From NCBI GenBank assembly GCA_964574195.1, contig CAZNMO010000115.1, positions 1-14,649 of the forward strand: DNA of 14,649 nt. Reading direction: 5' to 3'. The notes below the pieces were generated by a model. That model saw only the letters and a list, made by a program, of their open reading frames with translations, was not told the origin of the DNA and did not search any database. The first letter of the stretch is position 1. Every line of letters starts with the position of its first letter. Positions 1 through 8,700 of this stretch are shown here, piece by piece. The stretch comes from BRH-c25 sp964574195. Its GTDB lineage: Bacteria; Bacillota; Clostridia; Lutisporales; Lutisporaceae. Made by a program: the position numbers and the translations under genes.

Positions 1-650
1 CATTAGATGAGAAAAAGGCGGGATTTCAACGCAGAGAAGCCTTAAAACAGCTGCAGATTTTTCCCAACCTTACGTACAAGAAAATGGACGGTGAGGGAAA
101 CATTGAGCGGACTTTCGGAAACAAATCATTCCTAGCGATATACAACGCAGCTTCTGACTTCCAAGACACGCTACGTGACAACCATGGTGGATTTGATTTT
201 CAAGACCTATCAGAGAACGACAAACGGACTGGTGAAACGATTGAGTCTGACTGGGATGAATCTAAGTCACCTATGAAGCTGTTGTATGTACATCGAGACG
301 TTGATGGAAAAGGTTGGACGAAAGTATTCATAGATGTAGATGGAACATTACGAATCACTAGAGACGCAGATGATGGGACGTTGACATATGTTGAGATGGA
401 TGAGCCTGGCAATATCAAGGTTCGTAGACAAGTTGATAACCCTAACCATGGTCAAGGAAACGACTATGCAGAAACTGGTATAAATGTTGATGGTACCATA
501 TACTCTGAACGAAAGAAAAACAACCAAAAGTCTACATTTAGTATGAGACCAAATTCAGTGGACTACTACACTGATGGGGACGTTAACATCACGGCGAAAG
601 GTGAAGTTAACATAACTGGCGCTACGATTAATCTGAACGAAACGGGGTGA
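1..650 (+). CDS. Baseplate central spike protein, C-terminal part (5' end outside window)
   Basis: The frame is open from base 3 with no stop, and the first ATG (base 84) has no Shine-Dalgarno sequence before it, so the gene very probably begins upstream and 215 residues are visible. The C-terminal end carries short repeated strands of the kind DGDVNITAKGEVNITGATINLN, which is typical of the trimeric beta-helix needle of T4 gp5, phage gp45/gpV and VgrG spikes. Earlier stretches (VFIDVDGTLRIT, DEPGNIKVRR) have the same short-strand, Gly/Asp-turn character. The next gene encodes a PAAR tip, the expected partner that caps such a needle, which strengthens the call. Its role would be membrane puncture at the centre of the baseplate. 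The N-terminal OB-fold and any enzymatic domain are not in the window. The spike role is inferred from the repeat pattern and the neighbour, not from a full domain match. Confidence 0.72.
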   Translation, partial: LDEKKAGFQRREALKQLQIFPNLTYKKMDGEGNIERTFGNKSFLAIYNAASDFQDTLRDNHGGFDFQDLSENDKRTGETIESDWDESKSPMKLLYVHRDVDGKGWTKVFIDVDGTLRITRDADDGTLTYVEMDEPGNIKVRRQVDNPNHGQGNDYAETGINVDGTIYSERKKNNQKSTFSMRPNSVDYYTDGDVNITAKGEVNITGATINLNETG

Positions 651-654
651 CAAC

Positions 655-969
655 ATGCCAAGAATGGCTAGGATGAACGACTATCACAAGGGAATATGCG
701 ACCACGCAGCTCCTTGTTGTCCTCATATTGTTACTGGACCAATTGTTGAAGCTAGTGGAAATGTTCGTACCAACGGGAAAGGTACGGCGAGACTTAATGA
801 CAAAGTGATTCACGATTGTCCTCATTGCGGTACTGGGTATATAGCTGAAGCAAGCGGTTCTGTGTTCGTAAACGGTAGGGGCGCTGCTAGACTTGGTGAC
901 AGGGTGGTCTACCCTGGCGGTGAAGGTAAAATCATAGAAGGTAGCGGAGATACAAATGCAGGAGGTTGA
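655..969 (+). CDS. PAAR-motif spike-tip protein
   Basis: A protein of 104 residues in the PAAR family, which forms the sharp metal-bound cone on the tip of contractile-tail and type VI spikes. Two homologous halves are visible. Residues about 15-51 contain the Cys/His-rich CDHAAPCCPH and then NGKGTARLNDKV. Residues about 52-85 contain HDCPHCGTG and then VNGRGAARLGDRV. A shorter third piece (GGEGKIIEGSG) ends the protein. H53, C55, H57, C58 and the earlier C15, H17, C21, C22 and H24 are candidate metal ligands, a richer set than the usual three His and one Cys. The ATG at 655 follows GGGGTGA (644-650), which overlaps the stop of the spike gene, so the two are probably translationally coupled. 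This small protein has no toxin extension, so it looks purely structural. Confidence 0.92.
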   Translation: MPRMARMNDYHKGICDHAAPCCPHIVTGPIVEASGNVRTNGKGTARLNDKVIHDCPHCGTGYIAEASGSVFVNGRGAARLGDRVVYPGGEGKIIEGSGDTNAGG

Positions 970-974
970 TGAAC

Positions 975-1508
975 ATGCCACAAAGCGATGGAAAGAACAC
1001 CCTCCAACGAATGGAATTTTTGTTCGATGGAAAGAGCTATAAGTTCAACATCAACCCAGAAGAGTACACGCAGGATGAACCAGTGCGTTCAACTATCACT
1101 CAAACGAAAGCTGGTGCTTGGGTTGATAAGTTCGGCGCTGGTCTTCCACAAATATTTATGCGTGGGACTACTGGATTCAAGAACGGCTTTGAGAAGTTCA
1201 AGGAGCTTCGAGGATTTTTGAGAGCGTACAACGATTCTGTGACTCCAGGGTTGGAAATCACAAAGGAAATGATTTTCCACAACTTCACAGATGGGGAGAG
1301 CTGGATTGTGGATACAGACCCATCAGGGTTCAAGCTATTTCGTTCCAAGTCCAACCCACTTATGTACATGTATGAAATACGACTTACGTGCTTGCGTGAT
1401 GCTTCAGTACCAAAAGAGAAGTCTTCAGGCGGTTTAGGGAATCCATTGGGCTCAGCACTAGCGGACGAAACGAAAACCAGACGTGAGTCACCAAACTTAA
1501 TTCAATAA
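975..1508 (+). CDS. Baseplate/tail protein, weakly XkdP-like
   Basis: A protein of 177 residues from the ATG at 975. That start sits 9 bases after AGGAGG (960-965). The in-frame TTG at 966 and ATG at 969 are too close to this ribosome binding site. Near the N-terminus are EFLFDGKSYKFNINPEEYT and then GAWVDKFGAGLPQIFMRG. This arrangement (an F-x-F start, NPEEY, then a Gly-rich stretch before an I-F-x-x-G-T-T strand) recalls the N-terminal part of the XkdP-type tail proteins of Bacillus phages. I see no LysM domain here. One is present two genes downstream. The C-terminal 30 residues are polar and look flexible. The place between the spike tip and the wedge genes suggests a hub or baseplate role. 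The family link is a weak resemblance, so the function is inferred mostly from context. Confidence 0.6.
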   Translation: MPQSDGKNTLQRMEFLFDGKSYKFNINPEEYTQDEPVRSTITQTKAGAWVDKFGAGLPQIFMRGTTGFKNGFEKFKELRGFLRAYNDSVTPGLEITKEMIFHNFTDGESWIVDTDPSGFKLFRSKSNPLMYMYEIRLTCLRDASVPKEKSSGGLGNPLGSALADETKTRRESPNLIQ

Positions 1509-1522
1509 GGGAGGTGTAAGAA

Positions 1523-2158
1523 ATGCAAGGTGTGTACCCTTTTGCCATTCCTTACCTTGAAGACGCAGTGGGAGGGGAGAATGGGCAAATTTCATTCTCC
1601 TTTTCTGCTTATGTGAGAGAATTGAGCCTTATATCCAACGGTGTGATACAACAACCTTTAACAGAACAAGAGGACTGGGACTCTGAAGACATACTTCCAG
1701 CCAATCCAATGCCTACGTTCGTAGTGTCTAATTTGGCTTATACAAAGTATCAGAACCTGTTCAACGCCAACAACACTGATGTAAAAGGCGGAGGAATGAA
1801 AGAAAGTTCTTTGGTGAAGCGATATTTGAGAGCAGAGCCAAGAGATATTGACAAGAATCTGTCCTTAATAGTCAGAGCCGTGTTCCTGGAAGCGTATTCA
1901 TTGTATAAAGCTCTGGAAAATCCTACTGACTTGTTCAAGTACATTTCAGAAAAGGACATACGGATAATCATTGAAAATATCAGATGGGCAACTAAGAAGT
2001 TGTTTGAGGGCTACGACTTCGACTATGAGCTTTTGGTTGAGTTCCGTTGGCTAGAAAGAGCTTTCAAGTATGTCGAACAATCCGACGAGCTATTCAACGC
2101 TGAGTTCAACAGTGAAATAACTCGCTACAATAACGTGCGAGGGGGTGTAGGGCAATGA
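1523..2158 (+). CDS. Unrecognised baseplate-region protein, 211 residues
   Basis: I do not recognise a family. The ATG at 1523 follows an excellent ribosome binding site (GGGAGGTG, 1509-1516), and the stop overlaps the start of the next gene by four bases (ATGA), so this is clearly an expressed member of the operon. About the first 75 residues look beta-rich, with aromatic residues (FAIPYL, ISFSFSAYV) and a Pro-rich turn region. Residues about 90-205 look mainly helical, with long amphipathic runs around SLIVRAVFLEAYSLYKALEN and DIRIIIENIRWATKKLFEGY. There is no signal peptide or membrane segment. Its position directly before the LysM-gp25 gene and the Baseplate_J gene suggests a wedge or hub component. 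A distant equivalent of a small T4 wedge protein is possible but not shown by the sequence. Confidence 0.7.
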   Translation: MQGVYPFAIPYLEDAVGGENGQISFSFSAYVRELSLISNGVIQQPLTEQEDWDSEDILPANPMPTFVVSNLAYTKYQNLFNANNTDVKGGGMKESSLVKRYLRAEPRDIDKNLSLIVRAVFLEAYSLYKALENPTDLFKYISEKDIRIIIENIRWATKKLFEGYDFDYELLVEFRWLERAFKYVEQSDELFNAEFNSEITRYNNVRGGVGQ

Positions 2159-2817
2159 GGTTTGTAACTCATATAGTTTCATACGGAGAAACATTACAAT
2201 CCATAGCACAAGAATACTTTGGGACTGCTGAAAACTGGACTGAACTAGCGGTACTGAACAACTTGGACTATCCGTTTATTGACACCGACGGACTAGAGCC
2301 TTCAGACAATATTAGAGTGAAGCGGTTGGGCGAACAGCTCTTGATTCCAGTGAGTGACGCCACTGTTTTAAACAACATTGCAAGTCTCAAAGAGGTAGAC
2401 GATGTGTACAGTAAGTCCTTGGGTGAAGACATAGAGATATTCTCAGACTTCAGCGCTCTATCTGTTACCAAAGACGGTACGGGCGAATTCATATCAGATG
2501 TACACGGTGACCTGAAGACGGTACGAGGGTTGAACAACCTTCGGCAGTCTATCCTGATTCGACTATCCACACCAAGGGGTTCGTTGCTTCACCACCCAGA
2601 GTTCGGAACTGACCTTCATAAATACCTTGGAGCTAAAGGAACGCCTGGGGGAGTGCAGAAAATCGTGGTGGAAATCAAGCGAACAATTCTCACTGACCCA
2701 AGGGTGGCAGAAGTAGTGATTGAGGAAGCAACTCTTGATGGAGATAAACTTCTTGTCAATGGTTACTACGTTCCATTAGATATAAATGAAGCCATTCCAC
2801 TAAATTATATATTGTAA
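2155..2817 (+). CDS. Baseplate wedge protein: LysM-like domain fused to gp25-like domain
   Basis: A protein of 220 residues with two domains. Residues about 4-66 are LysM-like: HIVSYGETLQSIAQEYFGTA, followed by WTELAVLNNL and ending in the strand LLIP. Residues about 122-214 match the GPW_gp25 family of baseplate wedge proteins: LNNLRQSILIRLSTPRGSLL, an HHPEFGTDL motif, then a helix and the pair of strands VAEVVIEEATLD and DKLLVNGYYVPLD. The gp25 family is a core wedge component that sits beside gp6/J proteins and helps trigger sheath contraction. It was once called a lysozyme, but it is now seen as structural. The linker (about 67-121) is acidic. The ATG overlaps the previous stop, and GGGGGTG (2141-2147) is the ribosome binding site. 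The Baseplate_J gene follows directly, as is usual for contractile tails. Confidence 0.88.
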   Translation: MRFVTHIVSYGETLQSIAQEYFGTAENWTELAVLNNLDYPFIDTDGLEPSDNIRVKRLGEQLLIPVSDATVLNNIASLKEVDDVYSKSLGEDIEIFSDFSALSVTKDGTGEFISDVHGDLKTVRGLNNLRQSILIRLSTPRGSLLHHPEFGTDLHKYLGAKGTPGGVQKIVVEIKRTILTDPRVAEVVIEEATLDGDKLLVNGYYVPLDINEAIPLNYIL

Positions 2818-2832
2818 AGGACGGTGATAGAT

Positions 2833-3900
2833 ATGGGATTGAAAATCAAGTCGTTTGCTCAGGTTCTACGTGGAATGGTGGACTGGGTAACGACTAACAC
2901 TGGAAAGATTACGGACTTCCACGTTGGTTCTGCTATCAGGACTCTCTTAGAAGCTATTGCGTCAGAGATAGAGCAGATGTACTACGCTATCTATAAGAAC
3001 GTTCACTGGGCTATTGAGAACAGTATTTACCACGCTTTTGACTTTGTGAGATTCCCAGCCAGAAGCTCCTATGGTACGCTAACGGTAGCGTTTGCTTCAC
3101 CACTACCAGGACAATATGTCATTCCAAAGGGTACAAAGTTTGCTACATCAACTATTGGGGACTCAAAGCAGATTTTCTTCATCACAAAAGAGGACTACGT
3201 GGTTGCTGAAGGTTCTGATGTTGCAGATATTACAGTGTACTGTACCGAGCCTGGAACGATAGGTAATGTGTCCGCCGACTCTATCACAATTATGGTGAAT
3301 CCAATTCACGGAGTTATCGAGGTTCGAAACAAGAGCCGATTCACTAATGGTCAGAATGAGGAAAGCCTTGCTGATAGAAAGAAACGATTCACTCAGTACA
3401 TCAATTCTTTGTCTAAAGGGACGAAAAAAGCTATTGAGTATGGAGTGAGAAGCGTAGAGGGCGTCACTGGTGTATATGTAGACGACTCTATGGTTGGTGT
3501 AGTCTTCATTTACGCTCATGATTCTGACGGCGAGCTTACAGATGAACTACAAGAGAGAATCCTTGTGAATCTGAAGGACTATCGTGCTGCTGGTATTCCT
3601 TGTCTAGTGTTTCCTGTACCTAAACGTGAAATTGACATCAACGTTGTCATTACGGTACAGAAAGAATACAACAATAACAAGTTCAAAGAGGAAATCACGA
3701 ACGCACTTACTGATTACGTCAACGGTATAGCGGTAGCAAAAGACTTCTATGTCACTGATTTAATCACATTCCTGAAAGAATACAACGACTTCGCTGTATT
3801 ATCTTGTAAATTTATTTCTCCTCCAGACGACATTATCACTGGGAAAAATGAAATACTGCGTGTAAGAGATATTGTTGTCACGTTGAAAAATAACTCGTAA
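2833..3900 (+). CDS. Baseplate wedge protein, Baseplate_J family (T4 gp6/Mu gp47/P2 gpJ-like)
   Basis: A protein of 355 residues when started at the ATG at 2833. The bases before it (AAAGGACGGTGAT, 2817-2829) resemble the complement of the 16S rRNA 3' end with one extra C. An in-frame GTG at 2824 lies inside this site and is unlikely to be the start. The N-terminal third has the family pattern: TDFHVGSAIRTLLEAIASEI and a helix leading to a beta domain with IPKGTKF, then GTIGNVSADSITIMV. The middle has the conserved NGQNEESLADRKKRFTQYI stretch followed by a helical region and GVTGVYVDD. The C-terminal third is the usual alternating strand/helix domain around INVVITVQKEY and ends with a strand (IVVTLK). 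Proteins of this family dimerise around the hub to form the inner ring of the baseplate. The context next to gp25 fits well. Confidence 0.92.
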   Translation: MGLKIKSFAQVLRGMVDWVTTNTGKITDFHVGSAIRTLLEAIASEIEQMYYAIYKNVHWAIENSIYHAFDFVRFPARSSYGTLTVAFASPLPGQYVIPKGTKFATSTIGDSKQIFFITKEDYVVAEGSDVADITVYCTEPGTIGNVSADSITIMVNPIHGVIEVRNKSRFTNGQNEESLADRKKRFTQYINSLSKGTKKAIEYGVRSVEGVTGVYVDDSMVGVVFIYAHDSDGELTDELQERILVNLKDYRAAGIPCLVFPVPKREIDINVVITVQKEYNNNKFKEEITNALTDYVNGIAVAKDFYVTDLITFLKEYNDFAVLSCKFISPPDDIITGKNEILRVRDIVVTLKNNS

Positions 3901-3901
3901 C

Positions 3902-3918
3902 AAAGGAGGAAGGAGGAG
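3902..3918 (+). promoter_or_regulatory. Doubled Shine-Dalgarno sequence
   Basis: AAAGGAGGAAGGAGGAG contains two complete AGGAGG-type sites in a row upstream of the ATG at 3925. The second site has close to normal spacing. It suggests very strong initiation of the gpI-like gene, or a standby site, and decides the start codon. Confidence 0.75.
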
Positions 3919-3924
3919 TTGTAA

Positions 3925-5172
3925 ATGCTGAAATTCCTGAGTCCCGTTTTCAAACGCTTCACCACAATCGGTATGAGTGAAGAAGGCAAAGCGGTAATGG
4001 AAGCAATTGAAAGAGAGCTACAAAATCTCAGCCTAGCCAGCAGTTTGGTTAGGCTTGAGTCTGTAATCACCACAGCTACTGGCTCCTGGCTTGACCATTG
4101 GGGCAGCTGGTTCGGTATTAAGCGCCGATTCTTAGAGCCTGATGAATCAATGCGAGAACGCATTTTAAATGTTGTTAGAGCTTTGAAAGTAACTATCCCA
4201 GCCATAGAGCAAGCCGTGAAGGACTTCCACCAGGATGCGGACGCTTTTGTACAAATACGTGAACCTCACGTTGACGTCTTCAAATATGGCGAGTCCGTTT
4301 ATAGTGGGCGTCATAAGTACCAAAATTATGACTACTATAACACAGCGGTAATCGACATTATAATGGATAGAAGCTCAGTGAGTAACTTAACAAATATAAG
4401 TATTCTTGGTTCAAAAACAAAGGTAACAGATTATTTTAAGGATATTAATGAACTAGATGCGCTACAAGAAACCGCTGGCTCTGAGATTTCCATTATGTCA
4501 ACTTACGATGCTCTGGGAACTTTGTCCAAGGGTATAGATGACTCAAAACCAAGTCTGAGAGACATTGTCAACGAGATTAAAGCTGCTGGTGTAAAAGTGT
4601 ACTTCACGCACAAAATCTTCATTGATACAGGCAACGGAACAGTCGATATGACAAGCAAAGTTCCGCCTATCCTATCCTCACACAGACATACTAGCCTGCG
4701 TATATTTGACGGCTACGATGGTTTTGTGTACTCTGAAAACGGCTATGGGCATCCATGGTCTGGACACAAGACTCTAATAACAAACAACGTTCGACACACA
4801 TCTATCGTATTGCCAAAACCGCCTGAAAATAAAGGGTTGATTTTCAGTACGACAGAATATGGAAACACATGGTCTGAGTCTCAGCGTAGCTTCTTTGTAA
4901 GAAAGCAGACTTCTTTAGCAACTAAAGCTCCAGAAGCGAAAGCAGGAGTTGGTTCAAAACGAACTACCGACCTTGGAGTGCTTGTTGACGAGAAAGTCCA
5001 TTTAACAAATCATGAAAGACACACATCTTTATACGTTGCGGCGAATACCTTGTCAGCTCATTCGTTTGTTAAGCTAGAAGAGATTCAACACAAAACGATA
5101 GCTGAACTGGAGTATGGTACATTTGAATATGTAAGCGACTTCGATGTGAAAAAAGAGTTAACAGGAGGTTAA
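3925..5172 (+). CDS. Baseplate protein with Mu gp48/P2 gpI-like N-terminus and repeat-rich C-terminus
   Basis: A protein of 415 residues. The first 110 residues carry a pattern known from the Mu gp48/P2 gpI (YmfQ) type of tail protein that follows Baseplate_J genes: a helical start, then GSWLDHWGSWFGIKRRFLEP, then SMRERILNVVRALKVTIPAI and a helix before a beta segment. Such proteins link the wedge to tail fibres, and T4 gp7 fills a comparable place. Residues about 110-240 are mixed and include VDVFKYGESVYSGRHKYQNY. From residue 254 there is a repeat with period 36, 36 and 39 residues, marked by RHTSL (254), RHTSI (290), RKQTSL (326) and RHTSL (365). The first two repeats also share a FVYSENGYG.PWS / IFSTTEYG.TWS segment. 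The C-terminal half may be a beta-repeat domain for docking fibres. The doubled ribosome binding site is listed separately. Confidence 0.78.
   Translation: MLKFLSPVFKRFTTIGMSEEGKAVMEAIERELQNLSLASSLVRLESVITTATGSWLDHWGSWFGIKRRFLEPDESMRERILNVVRALKVTIPAIEQAVKDFHQDADAFVQIREPHVDVFKYGESVYSGRHKYQNYDYYNTAVIDIIMDRSSVSNLTNISILGSKTKVTDYFKDINELDALQETAGSEISIMSTYDALGTLSKGIDDSKPSLRDIVNEIKAAGVKVYFTHKIFIDTGNGTVDMTSKVPPILSSHRHTSLRIFDGYDGFVYSENGYGHPWSGHKTLITNNVRHTSIVLPKPPENKGLIFSTTEYGNTWSESQRSFFVRKQTSLATKAPEAKAGVGSKRTTDLGVLVDEKVHLTNHERHTSLYVAANTLSAHSFVKLEEIQHKTIAELEYGTFEYVSDFDVKKELTGG
4684..5031 (+). repeat. Protein-level repeat of about 36 residues in the gpI-like gene
   Basis: Four copies of the motif RHTS(L/I) or RKQTSL begin at codons 254, 290, 326 and 365 (bases 4684, 4792, 4900, 5017). 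After the motif, the first two units share a variable part and then G-(F/L)-(V/I)-(Y/F)-S-x-x-x-Y-G-x-x-W-S. The third unit keeps only a weak equivalent. The DNA of the units has diverged, so the repeat is visible mainly in the protein. Confidence 0.7.
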
Positions 5173-5175
5173 ACA

Positions 5176-5685
5176 ATGGCAGCTATAACTACTATTGGTT
5201 CAAAGGTGCGTAAGGCTACTGAGTTTATTAATCTGAACAACGTGTTCATGGGACTAGGGAAAAGTACCCCATGGGAAGATGATGACAACCCACCATCACC
5301 AGAGAGACTTGCGAAAGCTCTTATTGAGCCTATCGGATACAAACAAGTAACAACTAAAGTTCTGGTTGTTCCTGACACAAATGGTGAGTTCGTAACGAAA
5401 GATGGGAAATTCCGTCAGGTGGCTTTTGAGAACGCTTATGATGAAAACGCTTGTTGGGTTTATGTGGAACTGGATATTGACTATGCAGAGCTTCCACTTG
5501 GATGGTATCGTCAAATTGGATTGTTTACTGGTCTTACGAGAGCAGCTGGTGTTGAACCAGGTAAAGTGGCACTTCTTCCAACCGAGGTTGAATCTGCAGG
5601 AATCTTGGAAGTATTAGACAACCGTAAGCCATCAAGTCGCTTAGAAGACCAAAGAGAGACAATTTCACTAGTAATAGAATTTTAA
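5176..5685 (+). CDS. Virion structural protein, baseplate region, 169 residues
   Basis: The ATG at 5176 follows AGGAGG (5163-5168), which overlaps the end of the previous gene, leaving three bases between the genes. The N-terminus (TIGSKVRKATEFINLNNVFM) leads to GLGKSTPWEDDDNPPSPE and IEPIGYKQ. Next comes a beta-rich part with ENACWVYVELDIDY and LPLGWYRQIGLFTGL, and a C-terminal strand ISLVIEF. The GKSTPW.D...PP.P and WYRQIGLF patterns look familiar from baseplate- or fibre-associated proteins of large Gram-positive phages. I cannot name the family with certainty. There is no signal peptide, membrane segment or catalytic motif. Its place between the gpI-like gene and the large DUF4815-like gene suggests a wedge-to-fibre adaptor, which is inference from order only. 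Confidence 0.7.
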   Translation: MAAITTIGSKVRKATEFINLNNVFMGLGKSTPWEDDDNPPSPERLAKALIEPIGYKQVTTKVLVVPDTNGEFVTKDGKFRQVAFENAYDENACWVYVELDIDYAELPLGWYRQIGLFTGLTRAAGVEPGKVALLPTEVESAGILEVLDNRKPSSRLEDQRETISLVIEF

Positions 5686-5700
5686 GAATGGGGTGTTGAA

Positions 5701-8700
5701 ATGGTAAACAAAAACTCATATCCATATAATGATGATTTCGATGCGTCCAAGAACTACAGCCACATTCTAGCAGTACCTGGACGTGGTGCGCAAGCTAGGG
5801 AGTTCACACAAATTCAGACCATTATGAAAGACTACCTTGGGCGCTTGTCTGACGCTATCTTGCGTGAAGGTAACGTTGTAGAAGGTATGGGATTCACTGT
5901 GAGCAACGGCAAAATCATCGTTGAAGATGGTAAAGTCTACTTAAAAGGATTGATTCACAACTTCTACAAACAATCTTTGGATATCAACATGGTTGGTGAG
6001 TGTTCTGTGGGCGTAAAGCTTGAAGAGTCAATCATCACTGAAGTTGAAGACCCAAGTTTGCGTGACCCAGCGACGGGTATGACGAACTACCAAAAAGAGG
6101 GTGCTCACCGTATCAAGTCTGTTCCTGTTTTAACGGTGAACGATGAGGCAGCGCCTGTGTTATACCGTTTCATGGACGGAGAACTACAAACAGACCCAGT
6201 GAAACCTCAGCTTGACGTTGTTTCCGACCTATTAGCACGTCGAACTTATGATGAGTCTGGTAACTACAAAGTAAGCGGACTCACTCTATTCACAGAACCT
6301 TATGATGATAACTTCATTCTTGTGAACGTTGAGGCAGGTAAAGCCTACATCAAAGGTTACGAGGTAATCAAGCCGACTTCTGTGAAGACAAAAATTAGAA
6401 TTGCTAATGACGTTCGTACTATTATGAACGAACCAAGAACATACACAACGGCTTCTAATAAGTACCCATTAAGTAACAGACACGTGAAACGCATACTTGA
6501 CGTTGTATCTCCTGTAGATGTTGTTGAGGAACAAGTATCACGTGGTAACGTTCCTGGTACTAAAGACTATTTAAAACACAACACGGCAGTGTCTGTATCA
6601 CGTGTAGTTGTAAAAGATGGTAACGGAACTGTTCTTGTAACTTACACTGAAGGTAAAGACTTCCAGTTGGTTGACAACCAAGCTATCGACTGGTCATTGA
6701 ACTTTGGTGATTCTAAAGAGCCTAACGGTGGTATGACTTACTATGTAAGTTACGTTTACAACAAACAGATGGTTCCAGGTGTTGACTACAAGCTGGTGAA
6801 GGCAGAAAACATGGGAGATTATGACCAAATTGAATTCCTTCCAGGCGGAGATAAACCGTCAACAAATGGTCAGTACCGAGTTGACTATGAGTTCTATTTG
6901 AGCCGTCGTGACCTTATCTCAATGGACAAACTTGGTAATATTATTGTCACTGAAGGGCAACCTGACCTAGAGCGCTCTGTAATGGCACCTGATTTGACGG
7001 ATATTGAAACGCTGCGCCTTGGTACTGTAAACTTAATTCCAAACAGTAACCAAGCTACAGTGAACTCATCTTCTATCTCACGATTGAGCATGGAAGACTT
7101 ACAGTATATGGTCAGCCGATTGGAAGACCTAGAATGGAACCAGGCTGTAAACGCTTTGGACAAAGAAGCTATGGAAGGAGAGCCTGCTACAGAGTTAAAA
7201 GGTATCTTCAGCGATAACTTTACAAGCTTTAACAAAGGCGACTTCTCTCACCCAGACTTCAACATTGCGTACTCAGTAGAGGAAGGACACATCATGCTAC
7301 CATTAGGTAACGCAAAAGTGGACCAACCTACTATCATTGCGGGTTCTAACCTAAAATGGGGGCGTATTGTTACAGCTCCAATGCGTGAGGTGGTAGAGGT
7401 TGAACAGATGTACGCTACTGGTTCTATGTTAGTCAACCCGTATAACGTGTTCAATAAACTTGCCACTATGAAACTTACACCAGAGGTGGACAACTGGATT
7501 GACACTGAAAAAATCGTTGTAGAAGGAGCTAACGGAACACCGATTTCATACTCAGTTGCCCGTTGGTGGTACCACGGAGGTAGCCCATCAAGTGCTAACG
7601 ATAAGTGGGTACATGACAACGTTCAGTTGGATGCTGGTCAAAGCTGGGATGGATGGGACAATAAGACTGGTACAATCACTACTCGTTCTCAAGGTCAAAC
7701 GCTTCTCGATGAAGCAATCCTATTCATGCGCCAACGTGATGTGGAGGTTACGATTTCCAACACAATGCCAAACTCTGACAACTTAGAATGTACTTTCGAT
7801 GGACAACGAGTAGACTTGACACCAATGAAAGGTACGGCTGCTGGAGCTACGCCTGGTACATTGAAATCTGATGCTAACGGTGTTGCTCACGGTAAATTCC
7901 GAGTACCTGCGGGGGTTCGAACTGGTACACGTGAGGTTCTAGTTAGAAACAACGCTAACACTGCTACAGCTCCTTACACAGCGACTGGACGCCGACGTGT
8001 GGTTGAAGAAATTGTAACTCGCCAACGTGTTACGGTAACTCCATATGACCCACTAGCTCAATCGTTCATCTTCGACGACAACCGAGTTCTTACGAGCGTA
8101 GGACTGTACTTCAAAGACCTTGACGCAGCGAACAACGCAACTGTACAGGTTCGTAACGTAGTGAACGGCTATCCTGGCCAAGTAATCATCGCTGAGAAAG
8201 TTTTAACACCAGCAATGATTCTAGGGAGCACAAACGCATCAGCTGAAACAAAAGTAACATTTGATGACCCAGTTGTATGTCAAGGCGGAGAACAGTATTG
8301 CGTAGTTATCCTGACAGACAGTGACAAATACTCTATGTATGTAGCTGAGCTAGGTAAACAGGACATTGTAACAAAAGAGTACGTTGTAAAACAACCTTAC
8401 TTAGCTGGTACGTTGTTCAGTTCTGCCAACGCATTAACTTGGACTGCTCACCAAACTATGGACTTGAAGTTCCGACTTTACACAGCTCGTTTCGAGGAAC
8501 AAGGCGTGATTGAGTTCTCTGACGTGAAGTTTGATGTGAACGAAATCGACAAGTTCATGATGATGTCTGACTTCTTGACACCACAAAAAACTGGTTGTAC
8601 TTGGGAAGCTAAAGTGGATGATGGTCCATGGTTACCAATTAGCACGTACCAGGAGAAAGACCTGACAAACAAGGCTACTACAGTAAAACTACGAGCTACA

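Noticed and set aside
966..974. TTG 966 or ATG 969 as start of the XkdP-like gene
   Set aside because: Both lie 0-3 bases after AGGAGG, too close for initiation. ATG 975 has normal spacing.
628..981. Minus-strand frame of 117 codons opposite the PAAR gene
   Set aside because: It is a shadow of the well-supported PAAR gene, is antisense to the whole operon and has no recognisable product. The other minus-strand frames in the window are treated the same way.
2824..2832. GTG 2824 as start of the Baseplate_J gene
   Set aside because: It lies inside the probable ribosome binding site. ATG 2833 is better placed.
4820..4890. Asp-box (sialidase-type) motif in STTEYGNTWS
   Set aside because: Only one of the repeats comes close to S-x-D-x-G-x-T-W, with Glu for Asp, and the other units do not fit, so a sialidase-like call is not supported.
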